From positions 9,715,160-9,779,159 of the forward strand of contig JAULJL010000021.1 in assembly GCA_030761205.1 (NCBI GenBank): a stretch of 64,000 nt of DNA, written 5' to 3'. This document shows positions 1 to 10,744 of the stretch, in pieces. The position numbers and the translations under genes are program-made. Position 1 is the stretch's first letter. Every line of letters starts with the position of its first letter. The stretch comes from Fremontodendron californicum (taxonomy: Eukaryota; Streptophyta; Magnoliopsida; Malvales; Malvaceae). The notes beneath the pieces are model-generated. The model did no database searches. It was not told where the DNA came from and was given only the letters and a program-made list of their open reading frames with translations.

Positions 1-454
1 CTAATTCTCGATTTTCTTCCGAATTGACTTTTCTTTCAATTAGCTTTTCCATTACCCGTAGTCAGTGCTTATCTTTCATTTGGAACCTTCAATTTCGACC
101 AATTTGATTGTTTAAACACTTTTCCCCAAATTTCTCGAACTAGGGTTTCCTTTCTACTGAATCTCCGTAACCCAACTTTTGAACTCCATATCTTTCAATG
201 TAGACCTGGGATTATCAAAATTCTTTCGTCATTTTTCAATTGAACTTCAAATCTTGATTTTGAAAGTGGGTTGACTTTTTTAGTAGTTGATTTTTCGGGG
301 TTCACTTTTTCAAGTTAACTTTTTATGCTCGCCTTCTTAGACTATTTCTCGGAGTACCACCTGCAGGACGAAAAAAGTCTTTTTACATAATGAAACATCA
401 ATTTAGAAAGAAAACATACCTGTTTTAGTGGTCCGAACAAAATTAGGTGTCTAC
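1..454 (-). mobile_element. Partial LTR-like end of a retrotransposon
   Basis: Read on the minus strand, the segment begins at 454 with TGTAGACACCTAATTTTG, which resembles the TG-starting ends of many plant Ty3/gypsy LTRs. The rest runs off the window edge, so neither the partner LTR nor any internal domain is visible. The T-rich body contains no usable reading frame. The assignment rests only on the terminal motif and composition. Confidence 0.35.
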
Positions 455-1434
455 AAGTATATACTCCATTTTTTTAATATAAGAGATAATTAAAGTGCTA
501 TATATATATATTTCATATACTACCATTATATTAATGATAATTTTTACATTTTTATTATGAAGAACCAAGATGGACAGCCCAAACATAGGCGTATCTCTTA
601 TAGAATTTAGATTTCTAAGGTTCGAATTCTCTTATTTCCTTAAAATCTTCGAATATACCAAAAAAAAAACCTAATAATTTAATTCGTTTTATCATTAGTA
701 TAGTATTGACTTAATTATTGTTTTGCTTTTTTCAAAAATCTCTCAATTAAATATATATATATATATATATATGTGATCAAATTAAAAAGCTAGTGCATTA
801 ATATTCATTATGTAATTGGCTTAATTAATTGAATAAAACAATAAAAGATTGCTTAATTAAGATAATCTCTAGGAGATAATAGTTAACTAAACCCTGAGTT
901 ATGCTACTTAGTACTTACCCCTATCAATTTTATTTCAAATATTTTGTTTTTCTTGTCTTGATATATAATTATTCGATAAATTGAAAGGCGGATCAACTAA
1001 ATCATAAATGAGTATTATAATCGAACTAATTATTATATGTCATGTCTTAGAGTATAAATATTTAAGTGTAAATTAAAGATTAATGATTTATTTGAGAAAA
1101 AATTAAATATTAAAAGTTGTACAATAAATTATAGAAATTTATTTAAGTAAATGATAAAGTTTAAGATTTTCTTTTTGTTGTTGTTATTTTAACTATTTTT
1201 ATAATAAATTAAAAGTATGACCCTTTGATTGATTGATTTACAGGTGCACGAGGCTTTTTGCCGAGCCTGCCTTGATTGATGGATAAATTGAGCCCAAAAT
1301 CCAAATTTTGGGGCTGCCAAAACTAGTTTTGTTAAGCCCAAAGAGATTTAAAATAAGTAGGCAGGCCAACCATAGGCAACCAACTAATTTCTAATGAGAT
1401 GATTAGAGAATGGATCTTAAGCTTAAAAAAAAAG
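455..1434. other. AT-rich spacer with no gene seen
   Basis: No coding pattern was found on either strand. It holds a short (AT)n run near 749-771 and a slightly GC-richer patch at 1243-1370 that matched nothing I recognise. Confidence 0.5.
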
Positions 1435-1656
1435 CTATTCATGTTATTTTTTATATATTATAATCGTGTTTAAAATATTATATATATATATATATTTATA
1501 TAAATTAAAACATTAATAATTTGTATTATATAAATTTTAACACGTTTATATATTTTTGTTGTGTTCGTGTCATGTTGTATTGTGTGTCGTGTTTTAATTA
1601 TTTTTTTGTTATATTCTTGTTGTCTAATCGTATTGTGTCCAAAATTATCAGATCTA
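1435..1656 (+). mobile_element. Diverged TIR-D element
   Basis: It shares with the complete copy at 26318-26564 the order: AATCGTGTTTAAAATATT, two near-repeats of a TTAATAATTTGTATTATATA type, GTGTTCGTGTC, and an end resembling CCAAAATTATCAGATCTA. It is AT-eroded and its left terminus is unclear. Confidence 0.5.
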
Positions 1657-2440
1657 GCTAATACGAAATTATGAAGCCTTTGTCTTCCATTTCTTCTTTT
1701 GGGCCTTGGTGCCTTGCTCTACCATTTTCTTTGCTATTCTAACAAGCCCAATTTCCATTGACCCCAATTTCAATTCCAAGAAGAAAGATAATAAACAAAA
1801 GAATTCGTTTTTTATAGTGGAATTTTTAATTTTACAAATTGAGAATTATTAAATATATTTTAAAGATATGTGCGATGTTACTAATCTCGTTTGTAGAATT
1901 TAAAAATTTTATTGATAATGAATAAGATAATTTATCTAAATAAAAAAGAGTTTTTAAATTTTACAATAGTGTTAAAATGTTATATTATTTTTTAAATATA
2001 CCTTAATAAAGTATGTGTCAATCTCTTAATTCTTTTGATAAAAATTTTAAATTTTACTAAAAATAAATAAGATAATTTTTTATAAAAATTTTAATTTTTG
2101 GATCCAAAGCGTTATTTATAATTTATTTGAAAAAAGAAAAAAAAAATGTTACTAAACGTTAGTTTATGTGTTGTTCCCTTACCCAAAAAATTGTCAGCCA
2201 AAAGATGAATTAATTAAAAAAAAAAATAAAGATCCATATGCATTTAAAGTTGTATTTGAATCCAAACCCGGTACAGTTTAGACCCGTCAAAGGGCGTAGC
2301 CGACCTCGTCTAAAAATTTCAAATCCTCAACCGCTAAGCAAACTTAAAAAAACACGCAACTTCTTTTTCCAATTCCAAAAACAAATCCCAACCGTCCATT
2401 CTTTTAAAACGAACGGCTCAAAATCCCCCATTCTCCCTCC
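1657..2440. other. AT-rich upstream region of HSP70
   Basis: No gene was seen. The region is dominated by A and T tracts, and it turns less AT-rich from about 2260 towards the HSP70 promoter. Confidence 0.5.
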
Positions 2441-2453
2441 GAACATTCTAGAA
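2441..2453 (+). promoter_or_regulatory. Heat-shock element upstream of HSP70
   Basis: GAACATTCTAGAA is a perfect three-unit array of alternating GAA/TTC blocks at 5-bp spacing. This is the binding site of trimeric heat-shock factor. It lies 25 bp before the TATA box and about 150 bp before the HSP70 ATG, where a working element would be expected. Confidence 0.75.
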
Positions 2454-2477
2454 TCCCCAAACCCAAAAAAAAATTCA

Positions 2478-2484
2478 TATAAAA
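2478..2484 (+). promoter_or_regulatory. TATA box of HSP70
   Basis: TATAAAA lies 25 bp downstream of the heat-shock element and about 120 bp before the ATG. It predicts transcription starting near 2510 and a leader of roughly 95 nt. Confidence 0.65.
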
Positions 2485-2605
2485 TCACCAACCCTAACTC
2501 TGAGCCCACACAGTTAAATCAACTTAAGGAAAAAACCCTTAAAACTTCGATCTTTTCCTCTTCACTTTTCTTATTTTCTTTGATTTTTCGTTGTAATTTT
2601 GAGCA

Positions 2606-5159
2606 ATGGCCGGAAAAGGAGAAGGACCGGCGATCGGAATCGATCTAGGGACGACGTACTCGTGCGTCGGAGTATGGCAACACGACAGAGTCGAGATCAT
2701 CGCCAACGACCAAGGCAACAGAACGACGCCGTCTTATGTCGGTTTTACTGATACCGAGCGATTAATCGGCGACGCTGCAAAAAACCAAGTGGCCATGAAC
2801 CCCATCAACACCGTCTTCGGTAATTTCTTATTCTCAGCTCCCAACTCTTTTATATTTTCGGAATTTCATTTTATTTTCAGGCAGAAGTACGTTGTCGTAA
2901 TATTGCTAGATCTTAACTAAATATTGATATATTTATTTATGACGTCGTTATAGTATTAGCGAGAATCTAGGGTAGTTCACCTTTATGCTATAGTGTGTTA
3001 TTGTTGTTAGATCTATAACTAAATATAGATATATTTATTTTTGACTTATATGCTAGGTTAATGTTTTGGGTTATTTTGGGTTTGAGTTAGTTCGCGTTTG
3101 AGTCAATTCGGATTTGTTTTATTTCGGGTCTGTTTTTGGGTTCGTGTTGCTTATACTAGGTTACTGTTTCGGATTATTTTGGATTTGAGATATTTTGTGT
3201 TATAGTGAATTCGGGTTTGAATTATTTCGGTTCTGTATTTGGGTTCGGGTTGTTTTTGTGCTCGGATTGTTGATTTTTTATGGTTGGGTTGGATTGGGTT
3301 CGGGTTTTTTTATTTATTTATGACGTCATTATAGGATTAGCAAAAATCTAGCGAAGTTGACTTTTCTGCTACAGTGTTTGACTAAAAATTTTGGTTAATA
3401 TTTTGATTAAACAGATGCTAAGCGGTTAATTGGGAGAAGATTTAGCGATTCATCGGTCCAAAGCGATATTAAGCATTGGCCTTTTAAGGTTATTCCTGGA
3501 CCTGGTGATAAACCCATGATTGTTGTTAATTACAAGGGCGAAGAAAAGCAATTTGCTGCTGAGGAAATATCTTCCATGGTTTTAATCAAGATGCGTGAAA
3601 TTGCCGAAGCATACCTCGGATCAACGATCAAAAACGCGGTCGTTACGGTTCCAGCTTATTTCAACGATTCCCAAAGGCAAGCAACCAAGGATGCCGGAGT
3701 CATTGCCGGGCTTAATGTTATGAGAATCATTAATGAGCCAACGGCTGCCGCCATTGCTTACGGTCTCGATAAGAAAGCTACCAGTGTTGGCGAAAAGAAT
3801 GTTTTGATTTTCGATTTGGGTGGTGGTACTTTCGATGTTTCTTTGCTTACTATTGAAGAAGGTATTTTCGAGGTTAAGGCCACCGCCGGTGATACTCATT
3901 TGGGCGGCGAGGATTTCGATAATCGGATGGTGAACCATTTTGTTCAGGAATTTAAGAGGAAGAATAAGAAGGATATTAGTGGGAATCCACGAGCGTTGAG
4001 GAGGTTGAGGACTGCTTGTGAGAGAGCTAAAAGGACCCTTTCGTCGACTGCTCAAACTACTATCGAGATCGATTCTTTGTACGAGGGTATTGATTTTTAC
4101 TCCACGATCACTCGTGCAAGGTTTGAAGAGCTTAATATGGATCTATTTAGGAAATGTATGGAGCCTGTTGAGAAGTGTTTGAGGGATGCTAAGATGGATA
4201 AGAGTACTATCCATGATGTTGTTCTTGTTGGTGGTTCAACTCGGATTCCGAAGGTGCAGCAATTGTTACAGGATTTTTTCAATGGGAAAGAGCTTTGCAA
4301 GAGCATCAATCCTGACGAGGCTGTCGCTTATGGTGCTGCTGTTCAGGCTGCGATTTTGAGTGGTGAAGGAAATGAAAAAGTTCAGGATTTGTTGCTTTTG
4401 GATGTTACTCCTTTGTCTCTCGGGTTGGAAACTGCAGGTGGTGTTATGACTGTTTTGATTCCGAGGAACACAACTATTCCGACAAAGAAGGAGCAGGTGT
4501 TTTCGACTTACTCGGATAACCAACCCGGTGTTTTGATCCAGGTTTACGAGGGTGAAAGAGCTAGAACTCGGGATAACAACTTGTTGGGTAAATTCGAGCT
4601 TTCCGGAATCCCTCCAGCACCTAGGGGTGTTCCTCAAATAACCGTTTGCTTCGATATCGACGCCAATGGTATCTTGAATGTCTCCGCCGAGGACAAAACA
4701 ACCGGCCAGAAGAACAAGATTACAATCACAAATGACAAAGGTAGATTGTCAAAGGATGAAATTGAGAAAATGGTTCAAGAAGCAGAGAAATACAAGGCTG
4801 AGGATGAAGAACACCAAAAGAAAGTTGAAGCCAAAAATGCTTTGGAAAACTATGCTTACAACATGAGGAACACTGTGAAAGATGAAAAGATTGGTTCAAA
4901 ACTTGACCCAGTTGACAAGAAGAAGATTGAGGAAGCCATTGATGGAGCTATTCAATGGTTGGATAGCAACCAGTTAGCTGAGGCTGATGAGTTTGAAGAT
5001 AAGATGAAAGAGCTTGAAAGCATTTGCAATCCTATCATTGCCAAGATGTACCAAGGTGCTGGTGCTGACATGGGTGGTGGCGGCGGCTTGGATGATGATG
5101 ATGATGCGGCTCCTGCCGGGGGCAGCGGTGCCGGTCCGAAGATCGAGGAAGTTGATTAA
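2606..5159 (+). CDS. HSP70: Cytosolic heat shock protein 70 (HSP70/HSC70)
   Basis: ATP-dependent cytosolic and nuclear chaperone. Two exons, 2606-2819 and 3415-5159, give 652 aa, the usual length of plant cytosolic HSP70. The three family signatures are visible: IDLGTTYS at residues 12-19, IFDLGGGTFDVSLL near 203-216 and VVLVGGSTRIPKVQQ near 340. A substrate-binding domain and helical lid follow, then a Gly/Asp-rich tail ending in EEVD, the TPR co-chaperone docking motif of cytosolic members. The single intron interrupts the codon of Asp72 (TTC G / AT GCT), the conserved intron site of plant HSP70 genes. The ATG is set by the conserved MAGKGEGPAIG start. The heat-shock element and TATA box upstream suggest heat inducibility. 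No defect was seen. Confidence 0.97.
2907..3378 (+). repeat. Direct repeats inside the HSP70 intron
   Basis: A block of about 70 bp centred on TTTATTTATGACGTC occurs at 2931-2999 and again at 3311-3378, with GATTAGC(A/G)A and CTA(C/T)AGTGT following in both. A shorter related piece starts at 3007. Between them lies a tract rich in GGGTTCGGGTT and TTTGGGTT. The second copy ends about 35 bp before the splice acceptor. Confidence 0.7.
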
Positions 5160-5272
5160 ATCAAATGGTTAAAGATACTATATGATAAGTAGATGCTGGT
5201 GGGGTTTTTTTTTTTTTATTTATTATTATTATTATTATTTATTTTTATGTTTAGTTTTATATCTAAGAATGT

Positions 5273-5610
5273 TTGGTTTTTAGTTAAGGAATCTGATTTT
5301 GTCTGGAAAAATTCTGGTTTATTTTGGTTTGGAGATACCAGTTTAGCCAATGAATGTTTCCCCTAAACGGTTGTAGGTATTTTTCTATCATTATTATCAC
5401 CTTTTATATTTAATGTTTTACTCGGCCCTTTTTTATGATTTTTTCTGTTAATTGTTTTTTGTAATAATATATGCACTATCATCGGTGATAAATATATTAA
5501 AAATAAAAATAATTAATACATAGATAATTAGAAGATGAATAGAGAAATGTTAATATTTATTATGTTCCAATTTGGTAGCTTAGCTAAAATCAATTGTTCA
5601 CAAAATAAAC
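5273..5610 (+). repeat. HSP70 3' flank, left copy of a duplicated segment
   Basis: The segment from GGAATCTGATTTTGTC through TGAATGTTTCCCCTAAACGG, a TATCATTATTATCACC block and GGTAGCTTAGCTAAA recurs in the same order about 1.04 kb downstream at 6308-6675. This copy lies just after the HSP70 stop and probably includes its 3' UTR. Confidence 0.8.
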
Positions 5611-5745
5611 TGAGTCAGCTCGAACGAATTATTCTAGTTTGATTTAACAGTAATTTAATTTAATTTAATTTAATATTTTTAATCAAATCTGAAACATTTA
5701 AACACGAGACACTTTCACGTTCAATTGCATTTCTTTGTTGTTTCT

Positions 5746-6220
5746 AAACGACAAGGGTTTAGTATTGTTGTAAAAAAATATTGTAAAAAATTGAAATGTA
5801 AAAAAAAAGCTTAAGTTAAAAAAAATTGAGTTGAAAAAAAGTGTGTTTATAAAGTGTGATAAAAAAGTGTGATTTAAAATTTTTTAAGAGTTTAGTATTG
5901 CTATGAAAAAATGTTGTACAAAACTGAAATGTTAAAAAAAATAAATTTAAAATAATAAAAATGTAGAGATATGAGAATAATAAAGTTATTTTATTCAAAA
6001 GTTAATTTTTAAAGTTCAAAAGTTATATTTTTTTAGTTTTTTGGTTTGGTTTTTCAAATAATGATTTTAACAGCAGAAGTCAAATCTTTTTATCTGTTTA
6101 ACATTATATTTACAATAAAAAATAGCTGTGTCAAAAATAATACTAAACCAGGTCTAAAGGCATCTTACAAGGCACTACCCATCAAACCTTATTTTCCACT
6201 ATTTTATTCCCATTAAGATT
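5746..6220. other. AT-rich spacer with no gene seen
   Basis: It contains two related A-rich pieces starting GTTTAGTATTG at 5757 and 5889. No coding signal was found. Confidence 0.5.
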
Positions 6221-6221
6221 T

Positions 6222-6307
6222 TATAGATCTACTAATTTTAGATATGAAACAAATAGGATGTCAAAATTAAAAAAATACGATATGAATGTATAAATATATC
6301 AAAATTT
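6222..6307 (-). mobile_element. Fragment of TIR-D element
   Basis: TAGATCTACTAATTTTAGA followed by an AAAATACGATATGAAT block matches the end of TIR-D copies in reverse orientation. It is truncated. Confidence 0.4.
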
Positions 6308-6675
6308 TGGTTTTTAGTAAGGAATCTGTATTTTATCTTGAAAAATTCTGGTCTATTTTGGTTTTGAGATGCCATTTTAGATAATGAATGTTTCCCCTCA
6401 ACGGTGTAGGTATTTTTCTATCATTATTATCACCTTTTATATCTAATGGTTTGGACCCTTTTTTAGGATTTTTTCTGTTAATTATATTTTATTAACAATA
6501 TAAGGTTTGGGCCCTTTTTGGGGATTTTTTCTGTTAATTACTTTTTATTAACAATATATGCATTATCATCATTCTTTACTAATACATAGATAATTAAAAT
6601 ATGAATGGAGAAATGTTAATATTTACTGCGTTACAATTTGGTAGCTTAGTTAACATCAATTGTTCACAAAACAAA
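6308..6675 (+). repeat. HSP70 3' flank, right copy of a duplicated segment
   Basis: Diverged second copy of 5273-5610. It carries GGAATCTGTATTTTATC, TGAATGTTTCCCCTCAACGG, TATCATTATTATCACC and GGTAGCTTAGTTAA. A 60-bp block around TTTTTTCTGTTAATTA is itself repeated inside it. A further matching piece (CACGAGACACTTTCACG at 5703, CACGAGACACTTTGACG at 7243) extends the similarity, with the TIR-E-like insert between. No HSP70 coding sequence accompanies it. Confidence 0.75.
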
Positions 6676-6836
6676 CAACCAAAGCATCATACTAAAGTTT
6701 ATAGATTAAATAGAAATATTTTATAGTGAATGAAATAATTATATAACATGAATATAATAAAATATCATATAATGTAAATTAATGATCCGTTAAAAATTCA
6801 AGGTTTTAATTCATGATTATCAGTCTATGGACTTTT

Positions 6837-7135
6837 TTAGTAGATTTGCTCATGAATCGGGCCAAATCGTGGTCAGAAAAATATTTTTTTTTACTCAGAC
6901 TTGGCTCTAGCTGAGTCCATGTCGATCCAATTCATTATTCACAATATTAATAAAAAAATTTATTTTTATATTAATATTTTTATATTTTTATGGTTAAATA
7001 TAAATAAAAAATATTTGTTTATTAATTAAACAATAATTTAAGTAGAATCGAATTGGCCTGAATCATTAAAAAATTTATTCAAATTTAACTCAATACGAAT
7101 TGAGTCAGAATAAGTTGTCCGACCTTTGAGCAAAT
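6837..7135 (+). mobile_element. TIR-E element
   Basis: The ends AGTAGATTTGCTCATGAATC and, on the other strand, AGTAAATTTGCTCAAAGGTC form an inverted repeat around an AT-rich core. Both ends carry the GG(C/T)C(G/C)G-type subterminal bases seen in the copies at 37696 and 47384. No clean target duplication was found. Confidence 0.55.
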
Positions 7136-7299
7136 TTACTCGCTAATCCCACCAATTAATATAAAGAGGAAATGGAAAAGGGAATTGCCCTCTAAAAATG
7201 TAATGAGTTTTGAAGGTGGGTAACTTTCGGCCCTTGTGTGACCACGAGACACTTTGACGGGCAATTTGTTGATATATTGCACCTTTTATTTTATTGCCA

Positions 7300-7445
7300 T
7301 TAAGATTTTAAATATGACACAAATATGATATATAAAAATAACAAAAATACGATATAAATATATAAACGCGTCAAAATTTATATAAATATATAACATCTTA
7401 ATTATAATTATGATGTGACAAAATAATATGAACATGACATAAGTA
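7300..7445 (-). mobile_element. Fragment of TIR-D element
   Basis: It contains AATACGATATAAATATAT, a TCAAAATTTATATAAATATA block and a TTATAATTATGATGTGAC block in the order of the reverse strand of TIR-D. The terminus is lost. Confidence 0.45.
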
Positions 7446-8307
7446 CTGAGTAGATATATAACACCTTAAAGATTTATAGTTGGATAAATATTGTTGGCAA
7501 CTAATCTTCTTGATAGTTGGATAGTAGATATTGTGACAAGAGCATAATGTCAGGATTCGAATTTCAAACCTGTTAAATGCCATCTCGAGATTGAAATGTT
7601 AAAATTCGAATCTCGAACCGGTTAAAAGTTACCTCTTAAAAGTGGATGTATAAATCTAGTTAAGCTTTCGGTTCAATATTTTCCCTTTGTGCTTGCCTCA
7701 TTGATCATTTCATTTTTTTTTTGGTACTAGTATTTATTTTATTATTTATTTATACATTAAAGTAAACTTGCCAAGGTCAATTTAGGCTATGAAAAAAAAT
7801 TGCTATTACATATTGGTTAATTATTCATTTCTTGTGGTCTTGTTATTAGTTTTTAAGTAACTTTTTACTTTTACCAAACCATAAAAATCTTGAATTGACA
7901 AAAAGTATAAAATGTCTCAAGTTTCAATTTCACCTAGATTATTTATTTGACAAAAATCATAATTAACTAGTAATTAACAAACATTTTTCTTAATTTATGT
8001 TAATTTCTTCATATATATAACTAAATATTTAGTAACTGGGCCATTGCTCATTCATGGATTTACCCCTTTTAAAAGGTTTTTTTTATTACATATGTTAATT
8101 TTCCAAAGTACTTAAATAATGTATTACATGTTGTTGGTTTTTTATAATCAAATCAGATTGAATCAGATTTTGGTCCAAATGAATTGGACGAATTTTTCAA
8201 GTTCGAATTAAAATAACAAGTCTAATTGTGGCATATATATTTTCTCTGATTATGCAATTGGCTTTAGCAAAGAGAAAGAAAAGTATTGATTTTAGTATTG
8301 AGTGAAC
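7446..8307. other. AT-rich spacer with SINE-like scraps
   Basis: Around 7552-7625 two GGATTCGAATTTCAAACC / AATTCGAATCTCGAACC pieces resemble the B-box region of the tRNA-derived SINEs seen elsewhere in the window. No gene was seen. Confidence 0.4.
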
Positions 8308-8391
8308 CTATGTTGCTTCAATTTTTTATTTTTTTAAAGTATCTATATCCGATATATATCTGACACTCACACTCAAATCTAAATAACATAG
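8308..8391 (-). mobile_element. TIR-A element, deletion derivative (84 bp)
   Basis: Both termini are present (CTATGTTGCTTCAATTT and AAATAACATAG) with a truncated core. The middle, from the ATATGATCC block to the GAACATAC block, is deleted. Confidence 0.75.
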
Positions 8392-8588
8392 GACTGAACC
8401 AATTAAATTGCTGAAATAATGAAGCTTTCTTAAAAATAGGAATCACTGAATAATATTGCAGATGCAAAACTTTTTGATTGAACTCAATAAACAGGAGAAA
8501 CAATATCACAGCTCAAACTCATCAATCCTTTTAGTTGCTGCATATGAGAGTAACCTCTTTTTTTTTTTTTTCTTCTTCTTCTTGATTT

Positions 8589-9412
8589 TCATGGCTTGGA
8601 TGGTGGATGCCTGTTTCCAATGGGATTTGGGGCAGATGGAACCTTTCTCATGTTACCATTCATGAACTGTGTTCCAGCTTCCTTCTTTTTTCACAAGAGA
8701 ATTAAAGACAAAAACCAATATTTCATGTCAGCCAATTTCATCATAATCAAAGGGTAAAACTATATATATATATATTGGTATAAAGGAGGCTGTAATATGA
8801 GGTAATATGAGGATAGGAGACTTGGTTGTAGACTATGTTACTCAATCTCGGATTCGGGTGTGAGTGTCGGATAAGAGTATATGTTTGAGACGGGTATCTT
8901 CAATTTTGGAGAGTCTTTGGAGAATCATATCCCCATACCCATGTCCAGATATACGTCTGACACGGGTACTTCAAGAACAATATAGATTCGGAGTAACATA
9001 AGTTGTAAATACTGAAATTCGAACCCTAAACTTGCTAGATGCCAACTGAACTAAATTCTGAGTTCAACTATACATTATATTTAGCAATAAGCAAAACTCA
9101 CCCAAGTAGCTAACAAGAGCCTGTTGGCAGAATTCAGTTTTGCAGATTTGATCATCTTCATATCATCATCATCAACTAAAAAAAAAAAAATCAGTGTAAT
9201 TTGTCTTCTTTTTATTAAAAAAAAAAAAAAATTACAGTGTTTTAAGATTGCCCGAAGAGAAATATATCAGGTAAAAAAACTAGAAAGAGCTTGCCTGTAA
9301 TTTCCATAGCTTGATCAAGATCAATCCTTATGGCTATTGAGAATTGAGATTGTGAAGCTGTAAGAAGGAGAAATGCAATGATCAGATAGACTAAATTTTC
9401 GATTCTCTTCAT
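8589..9412 (-). CDS. CLE-type secreted peptide hormone precursor (CLE46-like)
   Basis: Small minus-strand gene with three exons: 9412-9295, 9175-9102 and 8684-8589 (stop 8591-8589), giving 95 aa. It encodes a hydrophobic signal peptide (MKRIENLVYLIIAFLLLTAS), a variable region with an Asp run, and a C-terminal motif RKVPSAPNPIGN followed by RHPPSKP and stop. That matches the CLE box R-x-V-P-x-G-P-x-P-x-x-N except Ala at position 6. CLE peptides are cleaved, secreted and bound by leucine-rich-repeat receptor kinases. Intron 1 has a GC donor (CAG/GCAAGC). Intron 2 carries a SINE with a TIR-A insertion. Exon 3 could start 3 bp later at a second AG, dropping one Lys. The CLE46-like label rests on the Gly-Asn-Arg-His-Pro-Pro tail and is tentative. 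Confidence 0.8.
8778..9062 (-). mobile_element. tRNA-derived SINE, interrupted by TIR-A
   Basis: Reverse-oriented SINE: GGTATAAAGGAGGCTG at the left (its 3' side) and GAAATTCGAACCC (B-box region) with CTAGATGCCAACTGAACTAA at the right. The TIR-A copy at 8833-9001 splits it. It matches the layout of the SINEs at 50003 and 50995. It lies in intron 2 of the CLE gene. Confidence 0.6.
8833..9001 (+). mobile_element. TIR-A element in a SINE
   Basis: Begins CTATGTTACTCAATCTCG and ends GGAGTAACATAA. Flanked by GTTGTAGA and GTTGTAAA, an 8-bp target duplication with one mismatch. Core landmarks ATCATATCCCCATACCC and GGGTACTTCAAGAA are present. Confidence 0.85.
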
Positions 9413-9548
9413 CTTTGGTGATCTTAATGAATATGAAGAAGGAGAGCAACATATTTATGATGGACAATTTGGCTACTTAATCATGACTTGGTTTGAAAAC
9501 AAGGTAATTTCTTGTTAAAGCTGTCTAGGAATCCAATGCTTTTTCCAC

Positions 9549-9728
9549 GGATTTAAATTATAGTCGCGATCGTGTTTTCGATCTCATCGGGTTTATCATG
9601 ATTGCGGACGTAATGAATGTTATCACGATCAATTACAATAAATATCGGTCGTAAATATCGACGATAAAAGAAACTGAAATCACAAAATAACGATTGTAAT
9701 ATCGCGTTACAAACGTTATTTAAATTTC
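9549..9728 (+). mobile_element. TIR-B element
   Basis: Starts GGATTTAAATTATAGTCGCG and ends CGTTATTTAAATTTC, so its ends form a short inverted repeat around GATTTAAAT. Internal landmarks ATCACGATCAATTACAAT and ATATCGACGATAAA recur in the other TIR-B copies. Confidence 0.65.
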
Positions 9729-10015
9729 TACCATTTATAGATTCGGATTAATATAAGGCTAGAACTGTGGGGGTTTTTCTAGGCGTTGCACATTGACTTG
9801 AGCTGATGGGCAATTAAACCAAATGATTTGGTCTATCAACTCTATTGTCCTTCCCACTGTCTGTCTCTCTCCAGCATAAAGTTGATTACAACATCTGGTG
9901 TTTGGTATATGGGAATGTTTTTGTTGATGTTCTAATCATGTAACAGAAACGTCCAAGAATCATTGCTTTTGCAACGTGAAAATGCAAATCCAAAGTACCT
10001 AATTTTATTGTTGGG

Positions 10016-10383
10016 TGAAAATCGTGGTCACATACGTATTTTCGGTCGTATCACGTTTATTGCGTTTGTGAATGTTTTGTTACTTTGGCTCTTCATTTTT
10101 TTTAAGTATCCATATCCGACATCCGTGTCTGATATATATTCGGACATGGGTATGGGGATATAATCCTTCAAGAACCCTCTAAATATATGAAAAAACTTAA
10201 AAAAAAAAACTGAATATACTCATGTCGGACACATATCCGTATCCGACACTCACATCCAAGTCCAAGTAACATAGGCAGATGTAACAAATGCTATCGCGAT
10301 CAATTGCAGTGAATATCAACGTAGAGAGCCGAAATCATAAAATAACAATTGTAACATCATGTTGCGATCGTTATTTAAATTCC
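10016..10383 (+). mobile_element. TIR-B element split by a TIR-A insertion
   Basis: The left part carries CGTATTTTCGGTCGTATCACG; the right part carries AATGCTATCGCGATCAATTG and ends CGATCGTTATTTAAAT. The two halves join across the TIR-A copy at 10075-10274. The left terminus is eroded. Confidence 0.6.
10075..10274 (-). mobile_element. TIR-A element in a TIR-B element
   Basis: TTTTGTTACTTTGGCTCTTC at the left is a worn terminus. CACATCCAAGTCCAAG followed by TAACATAG is the right end. The target duplication is too eroded to call. Confidence 0.8.
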
Positions 10384-10744
10384 CGACTCTTAAAACATGT
10401 TTATGCAGAAAAAGAAGAAAAAAAAAATCTGTCAAGATAGAAAGTTTTCTATTTTCTACACAAAAGATAGAAAGAACAAAGTTCAAAGAGAGTAACAGTC
10501 TTTGTTGGTAAAATGTATGTTTCTCAGCTGAATTTCCCTGGTCTTAACATTTTGCCTGGTAATTTTGCTTCATTGCTTGTACAGCAACATGGTAATATCA
10601 GCATTTATGAAGGTTTTGCATGAAATTTTAAAAATGGTGGAATCATGATTTTTTTTTTTTTTTTTCTATCAAGAAATCCTAGTTGCACAATGAAGTAACA
10701 TTGCCACTTGTTTCAGGTTACTTTCACTACTCTACTCGCAACAG

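Noticed and set aside
2238..2648. 136-codon frame overlapping the HSP70 promoter
   Set aside because: It runs through the heat-shock element and TATA box and out of frame into HSP70 exon 1; composition is low-complexity Asn/Pro/Lys.
3621..4637. Minus-strand open frames opposite HSP70
   Set aside because: They are shadows of the conserved HSP70 coding strand with no family match.
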